A stretch of 64,000 nucleotides of DNA from the NCBI RefSeq assembly GCF_011064545.1, contig NZ_JAAMFG010000036.1:62001-126000 (forward strand), written 5' to 3'. Position numbers and translations under genes: made by a program. Under the pieces are notes generated by a model, which was not told where the DNA came from, searched no databases, and saw only the letters and a list, made by a program, of their open reading frames with translations. Source of the stretch: Wenzhouxiangella sp. XN24 (GTDB taxonomy: Bacteria > Pseudomonadota > Gammaproteobacteria > Steroidobacterales > XN24). Shown piece by piece: positions 28,462 through 37,101 of the stretch (positions within the stretch are counted from its first letter, which is position 1; each line of letters starts with the position of its first letter).

Positions 28462-30885
28462 CTATACGTTGTCGCCCTCGGTCGAGGTGCCGGCGGTCGC
28501 CATGACCTCGCGCTGTCCCCAGCGCCAGCCGCTGATCTCGGGCATGTCGTCGCCGTGCTTCTCGATGTAGTTCTTGTGGTCGATCAGCTTCTCGCGCAGG
28601 CGCTGCTTGAAATACGCGGAGCGGCTGCCGAGCTGCGGCAGGCGGTCGATCACGTCCTCGCACAGGTGGAAGCGGTCGAGATCGTTGATCACCGCCATGT
28701 CGAAGGGCGTGGTGGTGGTGCCCTCCTCCTTGTAGCCGCGCACGTGCAGGTTCTTGTGGTTGCTGCGCCGGTAGGTCAGGCGGTGGATCAGCCACGGGTA
28801 ACCGTGAAAAGCGAAGATGATCGGCTTGTCGGTCGTGAACAGCGCGTCGAACTCGCGATCCGAGAGGCCGTGCGGATGCTCGACCTGCGGCTGCAGCTTC
28901 ATCAGGTTGACGACGTTGATGACGCGTACCTTGATCTCGGGCAGGTGCTCGCGCAGCAACGCCACCGCCGCCAGCGTCTCCAGCGTCGGCACGTCGCCGC
29001 AACAGGCCATCACCACGTCCGGCTCGCTGTCCGCGTCGTTGCTCGCCCACTCCCAGATGCTCACCCCGGCGGCGCAGTGCTTGACCGCCTGGTCCATCGT
29101 CAGCCACTGCGGCGCGGGTTGCTTGCCGGCCACCACCACGTTCACGTAGTTGCGGCTCTTCAGGCAGTGCTGCGTCACGGACAGCAGGCAGTTCGCGTCG
29201 GGCGGGAGGTAGACCCGGATCACCTCGGCTTTCTTGTTGACCACGTGGTCGATGAAGCCCGGGTCCTGGTGACTCAGGCCGTTGTGGTCCTGGCGCCAGA
29301 CGTGCGAGCTGAGGAAGTAGTTCAGCGAAGGGATCGGACGGCGCCACGGGATGTGATTGCACACCTTCAGCCACTTGGCGTGCTGGTTGAACATCGAGTC
29401 GATGATGTGGATGAAGGCCTCGTAGCAGGAAAAGAACCCGTGGCGCCCGGTCAAGAGATAGCCCTCGAGCCAGCCCTGGCACTGGTGCTCGCTCAGCACC
29501 TCCATGACCCGCCCGTCCGGCGAGAGGTTGGCGTCCTCCGGGTAGATCTCGGCCATGTAGCAGCGGTCGGTGACCTCGAGCACGTCCTGCCAGCGGTTCG
29601 AGTTGTTCTCGTCCGGGCTGAACAGGCGGAAGTTCCTGCTGTCGAGGTTGCGCTTCATCACGTCGCGCAGGTAAGTGCCCATCACCCGGGCCGATTCGGC
29701 GATGGTCGCGCCGGGCCTGGGCACGTCCACGGCGTAATTGCGGTAATCCGGCAGCTTGAGATCACGCGTCAACAGCCCGCCGTTGGCGTGCGGATTGGCG
29801 CTCATGCGGCGCGCACCCTCCGGCGCGAGGGCCGCGATCTCCGGCAGGAGTCCGCCTTGCTCGTCGAACAGTTCCTCCGGCCGGTAGCTCTTCATCCATT
29901 CTTCGAGCACGCGGATGTGCGACTCGTTGTCCATGTCGCCCATCGGCACCTGGTGGCTGCGCCAGTAGTCCTCGCACTTCTTGCCGTCGATCTCCGGCGG
30001 GCAGGTCCAGCCCTTGGGCGTGCGGAACACGATCATCGGCCAGGCGGGGCGGCGCAGGTCGCCGTTCTCTCGTGCGTTCGCCTGGATGGCCCGGATCTCG
30101 GCCAGCACGGTGTCGAGCACGGCGGCGAGCTGCTGGTGTACCGCCTGCGGCTCGTGGCCCTCGACGAAATGCGGCTTGTAGCCCATGCCTTCGAACAGCT
30201 TGGTGAGCTCTTCCCGCGGAATACGGGCAAGAAAACACGGGTTGGCGATCTTGTAGCCGTTGAGGTGCAGGATCGGCAGCACGCAGCCGTCGCGCGCCGG
30301 GTTCAGGAACTTGTTGCTGTGCCAGCTGGTGGCCAGCGGCCCTGTCTCGGCCTCCCCGTCGCCCACCACGCAGGCCACGATGAGATCCGGGTTGTCGAAG
30401 GCCGCGCCAAAGGCGTGGCTGAGCGCGTAGCCGAGTTCGCCGCCCTCGTGGATGCTGCCCGGGGTCTCCGGCGCCACGTGACTCGGGATGCCGCCGGGGA
30501 AGCTGAACTGCTTGAACAGCTTCTGCATGCCCTCGGCGTCCTGGCTGATCTCGGGATAGACCTCGCTGTAGGTGCCCTCGAGATAAGCATGCGCGACCAT
30601 GGACGGCCCGCCGTGGCCCGGACCGATCATGTAGATCATGTCGAGGTCGTCGCGCTTGATGACGCGGTTCAGATGCGCGCACAACATGTTGAGCCCGGGA
30701 CAGGTGCCCCAGTGGCCCAGCAGGCGGGGCTTGATGTGCTTGCGCTCGAGCCGTTCCTTCAGGAGCGGATTGTCGAACAGGTAGATCTGCCCGACGGACA
30801 GGTAGTTCGCCGCGCGCCACCAGGCGTCGAGCAGGTCGAGTTCCTTGTCGGACAGGGGCCGGGGCGCTACGTGTGTCGAACTCAT
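28462..30885 (-). CDS. xfp: Phosphoketolase
   Basis: An 807-residue thiamine-diphosphate enzyme that splits xylulose 5-phosphate and/or fructose 6-phosphate with phosphate into acetyl phosphate and an aldose phosphate. Family signatures are [45 protein letters not shown] (seen in parts) and the ThDP motif [11 protein letters not shown]. Start 30885 has GAGGA upstream with acceptable spacing; two earlier ATGs are in frame. Length fits the family (about 790-825). It stands alone, divergent from a secreted protein gene. Specificity for Xu5P versus F6P cannot be read by eye. Confidence 0.95.
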   Translation of the reverse strand: MSSTHVAPRPLSDKELDLLDAWWRAANYLSVGQIYLFDNPLLKERLERKHIKPRLLGHWGTCPGLNMLCAHLNRVIKRDDLDMIYMIGPGHGGPSMVAHAYLEGTYSEVYPEISQDAEGMQKLFKQFSFPGGIPSHVAPETPGSIHEGGELGYALSHAFGAAFDNPDLIVACVVGDGEAETGPLATSWHSNKFLNPARDGCVLPILHLNGYKIANPCFLARIPREELTKLFEGMGYKPHFVEGHEPQAVHQQLAAVLDTVLAEIRAIQANARENGDLRRPAWPMIVFRTPKGWTCPPEIDGKKCEDYWRSHQVPMGDMDNESHIRVLEEWMKSYRPEELFDEQGGLLPEIAALAPEGARRMSANPHANGGLLTRDLKLPDYRNYAVDVPRPGATIAESARVMGTYLRDVMKRNLDSRNFRLFSPDENNSNRWQDVLEVTDRCYMAEIYPEDANLSPDGRVMEVLSEHQCQGWLEGYLLTGRHGFFSCYEAFIHIIDSMFNQHAKWLKVCNHIPWRRPIPSLNYFLSSHVWRQDHNGLSHQDPGFIDHVVNKKAEVIRVYLPPDANCLLSVTQHCLKSRNYVNVVVAGKQPAPQWLTMDQAVKHCAAGVSIWEWASNDADSEPDVVMACCGDVPTLETLAAVALLREHLPEIKVRVINVVNLMKLQPQVEHPHGLSDREFDALFTTDKPIIFAFHGYPWLIHRLTYRRSNHKNLHVRGYKEEGTTTTPFDMAVINDLDRFHLCEDVIDRLPQLGSRSAYFKQRLREKLIDHKNYIEKHGDDMPEISGWRWGQREVMATAGTSTEGDNV

Positions 30886-31008
30886 GAGAACGTCCTCGCG
30901 TGACAGCGCTGTCATTTTCAGCAAAGATTATGGTGCAAGCCGCCCGCCGTGGCCATGCGGATAATCCGAATCAATGACCAAGACCTGCCATCCCGGGAGA
31001 ATCCGATC

Positions 31009-31935
31009 ATGCATTTGCGACGCCCGAAGTCTGCCATCGCAATCGTTACCGCGCTGTTAACAGCAGCGTCTGCGGCCGCGGCAGACGTGCACGTGCTGGC
31101 TCGCGATGGCCTGCGCATCGAGATCGACGTGGCGACGGATCGCCTCATGGCGGAGTTCGGCCCGCGCTTCGACCGCACCGCGGTGGTGAGCAGTGTGACC
31201 CTGGATGGCACGGAGCTCCTGGGGCCGTGGGGATTGAGCGACGAATTCGGCCTTTATGGCGACGGGGTGCTCGGTTACGACGGCGCGCGCCCGGGCGAGA
31301 GCTTCCTGAAGATCGGCGTGGGCCGGCTGCTGCGCGACACCGCCGAGGACTACCGTTTCGCCCATCCGTACCCGATCGACACCCTGCTTCCCGTGGAGGT
31401 GGCATCCGGCCCAACATCGATCTCGGTCAGCCAGCGCTCCGCGGGGAATGCGGCGGGGGACTATCACTATCGGAAATCGTATGAACTGCTGGGCGATGAC
31501 GGACTGTTGATTCGATATGCGCTGAGCAACACCGGCGCCACCACGTGGAGTTTCGAGCACTACAACCATCACTGGTTCCGCGTGGCCGACGACGCGATCG
31601 GTCCGGGCTACTCCGCCGTCACCGGCTTCGAGTTACCTGAGGCCGAGACCAGCTTTCGCCGCACGCCGTTCTCGCTCGAGATGTCAGCGCCGCTGGCGCC
31701 AGGTGCGGCAGCCTATTACGCCAGCGAGCTGCCGCAGGTGGCGGCCGGAGCGAACCGTTTCGAAGTGCAAGTCGAAGGCCGGCCGTTCGTCGACTACCGC
31801 GCCTCTTTTGCGCCCGCGCGCTTCGCCCTGTTCGCCAACGCCGACGGCTTCTGCCCGGAGGTGTTCAAACGGGCCACGCTGGAACCTGGCGAAACCGTCA
31901 CCTGGTCGGCCACCTACCGGTTCATTCGTCCGTAG
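31009..31935 (+). CDS. Secreted mutarotase-like protein
   Basis: A 308-residue protein with a Sec signal peptide (about 1-26, ending AASAAAAD). The mature part is beta-rich, and its EHYNHHWFRV and VEGRPFVDYR segments recall the galactose-mutarotase / aldose-1-epimerase supersandwich fold. Catalytic residues are not confidently placed. ATG 31009 follows GGGAGA; an earlier ATG at 30949 would hide the signal peptide. Probably periplasmic; function unknown. Confidence 0.6.
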   Translation: MHLRRPKSAIAIVTALLTAASAAAADVHVLARDGLRIEIDVATDRLMAEFGPRFDRTAVVSSVTLDGTELLGPWGLSDEFGLYGDGVLGYDGARPGESFLKIGVGRLLRDTAEDYRFAHPYPIDTLLPVEVASGPTSISVSQRSAGNAAGDYHYRKSYELLGDDGLLIRYALSNTGATTWSFEHYNHHWFRVADDAIGPGYSAVTGFELPEAETSFRRTPFSLEMSAPLAPGAAAYYASELPQVAAGANRFEVQVEGRPFVDYRASFAPARFALFANADGFCPEVFKRATLEPGETVTWSATYRFIRP

Positions 31936-31954
31936 CCCCGGACCCGGGCGTGCC

Positions 31955-32827
31955 TCAAAGACGTTCGAACGGCATCTCGAAGGTGCCTCCCTCCTCGATC
32001 CGGCCACTTTCGAGCCCGCGCCTGAACCAGCGCATACGTTGCTCGGAACTGCCGTGGGTGAAGGCATGCGGCACCACCCGGCCCTGCGTGCGCAGCTGTA
32101 TGGCATCGTCGCCGATCTGGTTGGCGGCCTGCATGGCTTCCTCGATGTCGCCACGCTCGAGGTATTGGCGGTTGTGGTGGGCCCATACGCCGGCCAGGTA
32201 ATCCGCCTGAAGTTCCAGCCGCACGGAGTGCTGGTTGTATTCCGGTCGTCCGCGCAACGCCGCGACCTGCCCCGAGATCCCCAGCAGGTTCTGCACGTGG
32301 TGGCCGACCTCGTGAGCTATCACGTAGGCCTGCGCGAAATCCCCCGGCGCCTCGAAGGTGCGCGCGAGTTCATCGTAAAAAGTCAGGTCGATATAGATTT
32401 TCCGGTCCGCCGGGCAGTAGAACGGCCCCATGCGCGCATCGCCCATGCCGCAGGCGGTGGGGTACTGCCGGCTGTACACGACGAGCTCGGGCGCCTGGTA
32501 CTGGCCGCCGACACGTTTGAACTCCCTTGCCCAGATGTCCTCGGTGTCGGCCAGCACGACGCGCACGAACTCGAAGCGTTCCTGCTCCTCCGGACTCGGC
32601 TGGTACGCGGTTTCCTTCACCTGGCTGCCGCCCATGAGCGTGGCGGGGTCGAGCAGGCCCATCTGCCAGCCGACGAGGCCGAGCACCAGGAGCACCAGGA
32701 CGCCCTTCATGCCGAAGGTCCGACCCACCAGGTTGAGCAGCATGCCGAGCCCGCCCGCTCTCGCCACGACCCGCCTGCCCCGGACGTCCTCTACGTTCGT
32801 GCTGCCCCGTCGGCCCTTCCATTTCAT
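31955..32827 (-). CDS. ypfJ: YpfJ-type neutral zinc metallopeptidase
   Basis: A 290-residue protein of the YpfJ/KPN_02809 family. It has a short basic cytoplasmic N-terminus, one transmembrane helix (about 41-58) and a periplasmic domain with the zinc motif HEVGHH (near residue 171) followed by LELQADYLAG, which supplies the third ligand. Typical spaced cysteines (ACGMG, FYCPAD) are present. A GGAGGG site precedes the ATG. The substrate is unknown in any organism I am aware of. Confidence 0.9.
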   Translation of the reverse strand: MKWKGRRGSTNVEDVRGRRVVARAGGLGMLLNLVGRTFGMKGVLVLLVLGLVGWQMGLLDPATLMGGSQVKETAYQPSPEEQERFEFVRVVLADTEDIWAREFKRVGGQYQAPELVVYSRQYPTACGMGDARMGPFYCPADRKIYIDLTFYDELARTFEAPGDFAQAYVIAHEVGHHVQNLLGISGQVAALRGRPEYNQHSVRLELQADYLAGVWAHHNRQYLERGDIEEAMQAANQIGDDAIQLRTQGRVVPHAFTHGSSEQRMRWFRRGLESGRIEEGGTFEMPFERL

Positions 32828-32880
32828 GCCCTGCCCTCCCTGACCGGGGCGCGCCCCGGGACGGCACGAGTCTAGGTTTT

Positions 32881-32908
32881 TTGTTTCCGGGATGCATCAC
32901 CCTATACT
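32881..32908 (+). promoter_or_regulatory. Sigma70-type promoter of DUF937 gene
   Basis: TTGTTT (32881-32886) and TATACT (32903-32908) are separated by 16 bp and lie 30 bp before the ATG at 32938. The fit to consensus is reasonable in otherwise GC-rich DNA. Confidence 0.4.
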
Positions 32909-32937
32909 CGCCCGACTCATTACCCAAGGAGCAGGAC

Positions 32938-33462
32938 ATGCAGATCACGGAATTGTTACAGCAGATGGGCGGACTCAAGAACATCGCGCGCGAGATCGGC
33001 GTCGACGAGGGCCAGGTCCAGAGCGGCGCCGAAGCGCTCCTCCCGGCGATCCTCGGCGGGCTCAAGCAGCAGGCCCAGGCGCAACCCGGCGGGACGAACG
33101 ACCTCCTCGGCATGCTCGGCAAACTGGGCGGCGGCAGCATGATGGACGAAGTGCTCGGCGCCCAGCCGACCAACCTGGAACAGGGCAACCAGCTGCTCGG
33201 CCAGATCTTCGGCTCGAAGGACGTCAGTCGCGCTGTGGCGCAGAACGCTGCAGGGCAGACGGGCCTCGACCCGAGCTCCCTGAAAAAGATGCTGCCGATG
33301 CTCGGCATGCTGGTGGCGGGCTACATGAGCAAGGAAGGCGCTGCCGCACCGCAGGCCGCGAGCCCATCCCGGGCCGGCGGCCTGGCCGGCATTCTCGACG
33401 CCGACGGCGACGGCAACCCGCTCAACGACGTCATGGGAATGCTCGGCAAGTTCAAGCGCTGA
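32938..33462 (+). CDS. DUF937 (YidB-like) protein
   Basis: A 174-residue protein of the DUF937 family, rich in Gly, Leu and Met, with repeated motifs of the type LLPAILGGLKQQ and MLPMLGMLVAGYM and a C-terminal DADGDGNPLNDVMGMLGKF that looks like a calcium-type loop. AAGGAG lies 8 bp before the ATG. Function unknown. Convergent with the Crp/Fnr-type gene. Confidence 0.85.
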   Translation: MQITELLQQMGGLKNIAREIGVDEGQVQSGAEALLPAILGGLKQQAQAQPGGTNDLLGMLGKLGGGSMMDEVLGAQPTNLEQGNQLLGQIFGSKDVSRAVAQNAAGQTGLDPSSLKKMLPMLGMLVAGYMSKEGAAAPQAASPSRAGGLAGILDADGDGNPLNDVMGMLGKFKR

Positions 33463-33493
33463 GGTCCTTAGCCACTCGGCTGGGGTCTCCCGC

Positions 33494-34165
33494 TCACTCC
33501 GCGGTGCAATCCAGCAGCCGCTCCCGGTCGTTCACCACGACCTCGCCGTAACGCAGGTCGATCCACCCCGCGGCCTGCCAGCGGCGCAGCGTGGCGTTCA
33601 CGACCTGGCGCGACACGTTGGCCATCTCGCCCAGCTCGGCCTGGCTGAGGCTCACCGGGATAAGCACCCGGTCCGGCGCCAGGACCGTGCGCCCGGCTGC
33701 GCGCAACAGGACGGCGGCGAGGCGTGACTCGCTGCGGCGCAGTTGCAGGTCCGTGACGATGCTCGCGGCGACCGCCAGGTTCTCGAAGGCCAGCAAGCCG
33801 AATAAGCGATGCCAGGCCGGGGTGGCACTGCACATCTTTTCGATCTCTTCGAGGGACAGGCAAACGACCTCCCCCGCGGTGCAGGCCTGCACCGCGAGGC
33901 GGCGCCGCTCGCCGCTCATCAGCGGACCTTCACCGAACCACCCGCCGGGATGCATCACGTGCCCGACGCGCGGCACGTTGCGCTCCGTCGCCGCGATCAG
34001 GCTGAAGCTGCCGCTGGCGATGCCGAATACCCCGGCAGGCCCGTCGGCGAGATGAAAGACGAACTCGCTTGCGGCGTAGCGCCGTGCTTTCCCCCGTTCG
34101 AGCACGGCCTGCTGGAACCGCCGGGGGCAGCGTGACAACCAGCCGTGCTGCAACAAATCTTCCAT
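33494..34165 (-). CDS. Crp/Fnr-family transcription regulator
   Basis: A 223-residue regulator with a cyclic-nucleotide-binding-like beta-roll (about 25-125) and a winged helix-turn-helix (about 150-215) containing SQAELGEMANVSRQVVNATLRRW. The N-terminal Cys cluster of oxygen-sensing Fnr is absent, and the phosphate-binding motif of cAMP-binding Crp is not clear, so the signal is unknown. ATG 34165 is chosen over an upstream ATG (34228) because AGGGA precedes it. It is divergent from the amidohydrolase cluster and is a plausible regulator of it. Confidence 0.85.
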   Translation of the reverse strand: MEDLLQHGWLSRCPRRFQQAVLERGKARRYAASEFVFHLADGPAGVFGIASGSFSLIAATERNVPRVGHVMHPGGWFGEGPLMSGERRRLAVQACTAGEVVCLSLEEIEKMCSATPAWHRLFGLLAFENLAVAASIVTDLQLRRSESRLAAVLLRAAGRTVLAPDRVLIPVSLSQAELGEMANVSRQVVNATLRRWQAAGWIDLRYGEVVVNDRERLLDCTAE

Positions 34166-34221
34166 GGATCGCTTGTCCCTGGCCGTGAAGCTGCCGTGAA
34201 GATTTGAAGAAACACCTCGGT

Positions 34222-34239
34222 TTGTCAATTTCCGGACAA
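34222..34239. promoter_or_regulatory. Possible Crp/Fnr-type operator
   Basis: The inverted repeat TTGTC-N8-GACAA lies in the 177-bp gap between the divergent Crp/Fnr-type gene and the amidohydrolase cluster. It has the dyad form and approximate size of sites bound by this regulator class, though the half-sites differ from classical Crp or Fnr boxes. Confidence 0.35.
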
Positions 34240-34342
34240 TCTGCCCGGGGACGCTCGGCTACTTTGCCGCGCTACCAAGGAGGCGGTCGCGACCCAGGGA
34301 CGGGTTCTTCGCCGCCTCCGGCACAACAGGAGAGACTGCCCC

Positions 34343-36259
34343 ATGCGTATCAACCCAGCCCTCGTAATGCTGACCGCCCTTGGCGCCCTGGTCGCCCCAC
34401 CGGCTCACGGCGAAACCGCCGACCGGATCTGGACCGGCGGCACCATCCTGACCATGAACGACGCCGCCATGCGCGCCGAGGCCGTGGCCGTAAAGGACGG
34501 ACGGATCCTCGCCGTCGGTGCTGCGGACATGGTCATGGCCCATCGCGGTGAAGGCACCGAGGTGGTCGATCTCGAAGGCCGCGCGATGGTGCCCGGTTTC
34601 GTCGACAGCCACGGCCACGTCTTTATGGGCGGCCTGCAGGCGCTGTCCGCGAACATGCTGGCGCCCCCGGACGGCGAGGTCGCGGACATCGCCTCCATGC
34701 AGCGCGTCATTCGCGAATGGATGGCGGCCAACAGCAAGATCGTCGAGCAGATCGACCTGGTCATCGGCTTCGGCTACGACAACGCGCAGCTGGCCGAACT
34801 CCGGCACCCAACTCGCGAGGATCTCGATGCGGTATCCACCGAAGTGCCGATCGTGCTCGTCCACCAGTCCGGCCATATCGGCGCGATGAACTCGAAAGCG
34901 CTTGCGGAAACCGGCATCACTGCGGCATCCAAGAACCCGGCCGGCGGCATCATCCGCCGCAGCGAGGACGGCGAGCCCGACGGCGTGGTCGAAGAGACGG
35001 CGTTCTTCGCGGCGCTGATCAAGCTGATTCCGCGTGTCGGCGAGGCCGGCGCAAGACAGATGGTCCGTGCGGGCAGCGAACTCTGGGCGCGCTACGGCTA
35101 CACGACCGGGCAGGAGGGCCGCACGTCGCCGGGCACCGCCAATGTCCTGCGCGCGGTCGCCGATGAGGGCGGCCTGGCGATCGACGTGGTGGCCTACGGC
35201 GACGTCCTGGTCGATCGCGACTACATCGCGAAAAACGCCGACCGCAACTACCACAATCGCTATCGCCTCGGCGGCGCGAAGCTGACCATCGACGGCTCGC
35301 CGCAAGGCTTCACGGCCTGGCGGGATCGTCCGTACTACGCTCCCGTCGGCGATTATCCGCCGGGCTACGTGGGTTATCCCGCCGTGACCAACGAGCAGGT
35401 GATCGACGCGGTCGACTGGGCCTACGAAAACGGCGTCCAGATTCTCACGCACTCGAACGGCGAGGCCGCCTCGGACCTGCTGATCGCAGCGCACTCAGCC
35501 GCCAGCGAGACCCATGGGGCAACCGGTCGCCGCGACGTGCTGATCCACGGCCAGTTCCTGCGCCAGGACCAGGTCGAGTCGTACGATCGGCTCGGCATCT
35601 TCCCGTCGCTGTTCCCCATGCACACCTTTTACTGGGGCGACTGGCACCGCGACCACACCCTCGGGCCGGTGAGCGCCGAGAACATCTCGCCAACGGGCTG
35701 GGTCGTGGCGCGCGGGATGAAGTTCGGCTCGCACCATGACGCCCCCGTGGCGTTTCCCGATTCCATGCGCATCCTCGACGCCACGGTCACGCGCCGCTCG
35801 CGCTCCGGGGACATCATCGGGCCGGCGCACCGTGTCGACGTGATCACGGCGCTGAAAGCCATGACGATCTGGCCGGCCTGGCAGCATTACGAGGAGCACT
35901 GGAAGGGCTCGATCGAGGCCGGCAAGCTTGCCGATCTCGTGGTCCTCTCGGCCGATCCGACCGCCATCGACCCGGAGACGATCGACCAGATCAAGGTGCT
36001 CGAGACGATCAAGAACGGCACGACAGTGTTCGCGCTCGAAGGCGCGGCCGCCTCGTCCACACCGGACCCGGTGACCAATCCTGCCATGACGCGGCTGCTC
36101 GCCGCGCTCGGCCACTACGACGGCCAGCCCAGTTTCGCGAACCCCCTCTTGCCCCGCCGCAGCACGCCCGCGACGGCCACCTGCATGAGTGAAGGAATCC
36201 TCAACCTGACCACCGCCATGCTGAGCGCCATGCCGGCGACCACGGAGCAACAACAATGA
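34343..36259 (+). CDS. Secreted amidohydrolase (YtcJ-like)
   Basis: A 638-residue amidohydrolase-3 family protein with a signal peptide (about 1-23, ending PAHG). The metal-binding HxH is in VDSHGHVF, further ligands are in SGHIG and HSNGEA, and the catalytic Asp region is FGSHHDAPV. The C-terminal small domain contains the usual GSIEAGKLADLVVLS. Such enzymes hydrolyse amides, esters or cyclic ureas; the substrate is unknown. The last four bases overlap the start of the outer-membrane protein gene (ATGA). A paralogue sits at 37102-38871. Confidence 0.87.
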   Translation: MRINPALVMLTALGALVAPPAHGETADRIWTGGTILTMNDAAMRAEAVAVKDGRILAVGAADMVMAHRGEGTEVVDLEGRAMVPGFVDSHGHVFMGGLQALSANMLAPPDGEVADIASMQRVIREWMAANSKIVEQIDLVIGFGYDNAQLAELRHPTREDLDAVSTEVPIVLVHQSGHIGAMNSKALAETGITAASKNPAGGIIRRSEDGEPDGVVEETAFFAALIKLIPRVGEAGARQMVRAGSELWARYGYTTGQEGRTSPGTANVLRAVADEGGLAIDVVAYGDVLVDRDYIAKNADRNYHNRYRLGGAKLTIDGSPQGFTAWRDRPYYAPVGDYPPGYVGYPAVTNEQVIDAVDWAYENGVQILTHSNGEAASDLLIAAHSAASETHGATGRRDVLIHGQFLRQDQVESYDRLGIFPSLFPMHTFYWGDWHRDHTLGPVSAENISPTGWVVARGMKFGSHHDAPVAFPDSMRILDATVTRRSRSGDIIGPAHRVDVITALKAMTIWPAWQHYEEHWKGSIEAGKLADLVVLSADPTAIDPETIDQIKVLETIKNGTTVFALEGAAASSTPDPVTNPAMTRLLAALGHYDGQPSFANPLLPRRSTPATATCMSEGILNLTTAMLSAMPATTEQQQ

Positions 36260-37062
36260 GAACTTTCCAAGCAGCTATCGTCGCCCTCGCGCTGGGCGGC
36301 CTGTCGGCTACCCAGGGCGCGGCGCAGGAGAGCAAGCAGGACCTCGCCAAGCAGCTCGCCAACCCAGTGGCCGCCCTGATCAGCGTGCCGATGCAGTTCA
36401 ATTACGACAGCAACATCGGTCCCGCGGACGAAGGGGAGCGCTGGAACCTGAACATCCAGCCGGTCATCCCGCTCAGCCTCAACGAGGACTGGAACCTCAT
36501 CTCGCGCACCATCGTGCCGCTCATCGACCAGGACGACATCTTCCCGGGCGCAGGCGGGCAGAGCGGGCTGGGCGACATCGTGCAGAGCGCGTTCTTCTCG
36601 CCCGTCGAGCCGACCGCCGGCGGCTGGATCTGGGGGGTCGGTCCGGCCCTCCTGCTGCCGACCGCGACGGATGAACTGCTCGGCGCGGAGAAGTGGGGCG
36701 TGGGCCCCACGGCGGTGGCGCTGCGTCAACAGGGTCCGTGGACCTATGGCGGGCTCGTCAATCATCTCGTCTCGTTCGCTGGAGATAGCGCGCGCGGTGA
36801 CATCAATGCCACCTTCCTGCAACCGTTCGTTTCGTACACCACGCCCGAGGCCTGGACCTTCACGCTGCAGACCGAGAGCACCTACGACTGGGAGGGCGAG
36901 CAGTGGAACTTTCCGGTGGTCGCGGTCGCGTCGAAGGTGACGAAAATCGGTGACCAGCTCGTGAGCATCGGCGGCGGCGTCCGCTACTACGTGGACAGCC
37001 CGGACGCGGGCGCGGAAGGCTGGGGTGCGCGTGTCGTGATCACGCTGCTGTTCCCGAGGTGA
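36256..37062 (+). CDS. Outer-membrane beta-barrel (transporter-like)
   Basis: A 268-residue protein with a signal peptide (about 1-23) and a beta-barrel pattern ending in the C-terminal aromatic/basic strand (VVITLLFPR). It resembles the uncharacterised outer-membrane 'transporter' (neuromedin-U-like) family. It is translationally coupled to the upstream amidohydrolase by ATGA overlap, suggesting that it admits the substrate or passes the product across the outer membrane. That role is inferred from position. Confidence 0.75.
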   Translation: MRTFQAAIVALALGGLSATQGAAQESKQDLAKQLANPVAALISVPMQFNYDSNIGPADEGERWNLNIQPVIPLSLNEDWNLISRTIVPLIDQDDIFPGAGGQSGLGDIVQSAFFSPVEPTAGGWIWGVGPALLLPTATDELLGAEKWGVGPTAVALRQQGPWTYGGLVNHLVSFAGDSARGDINATFLQPFVSYTTPEAWTFTLQTESTYDWEGEQWNFPVVAVASKVTKIGDQLVSIGGGVRYYVDSPDAGAEGWGARVVITLLFPR

Positions 37063-37101
37063 AGACGCAGGCGATAACACCGCAGGGCAGATGAGGGGGT
37101 A

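Noticed and set aside
28390-30903. 837-codon open frame on + strand
   Set aside because: Antisense to phosphoketolase, whose motifs are complete on the minus strand.
33494-34165. Oxygen-sensing Fnr
   Set aside because: The N-terminal cysteine cluster needed for the iron-sulfur centre is absent.
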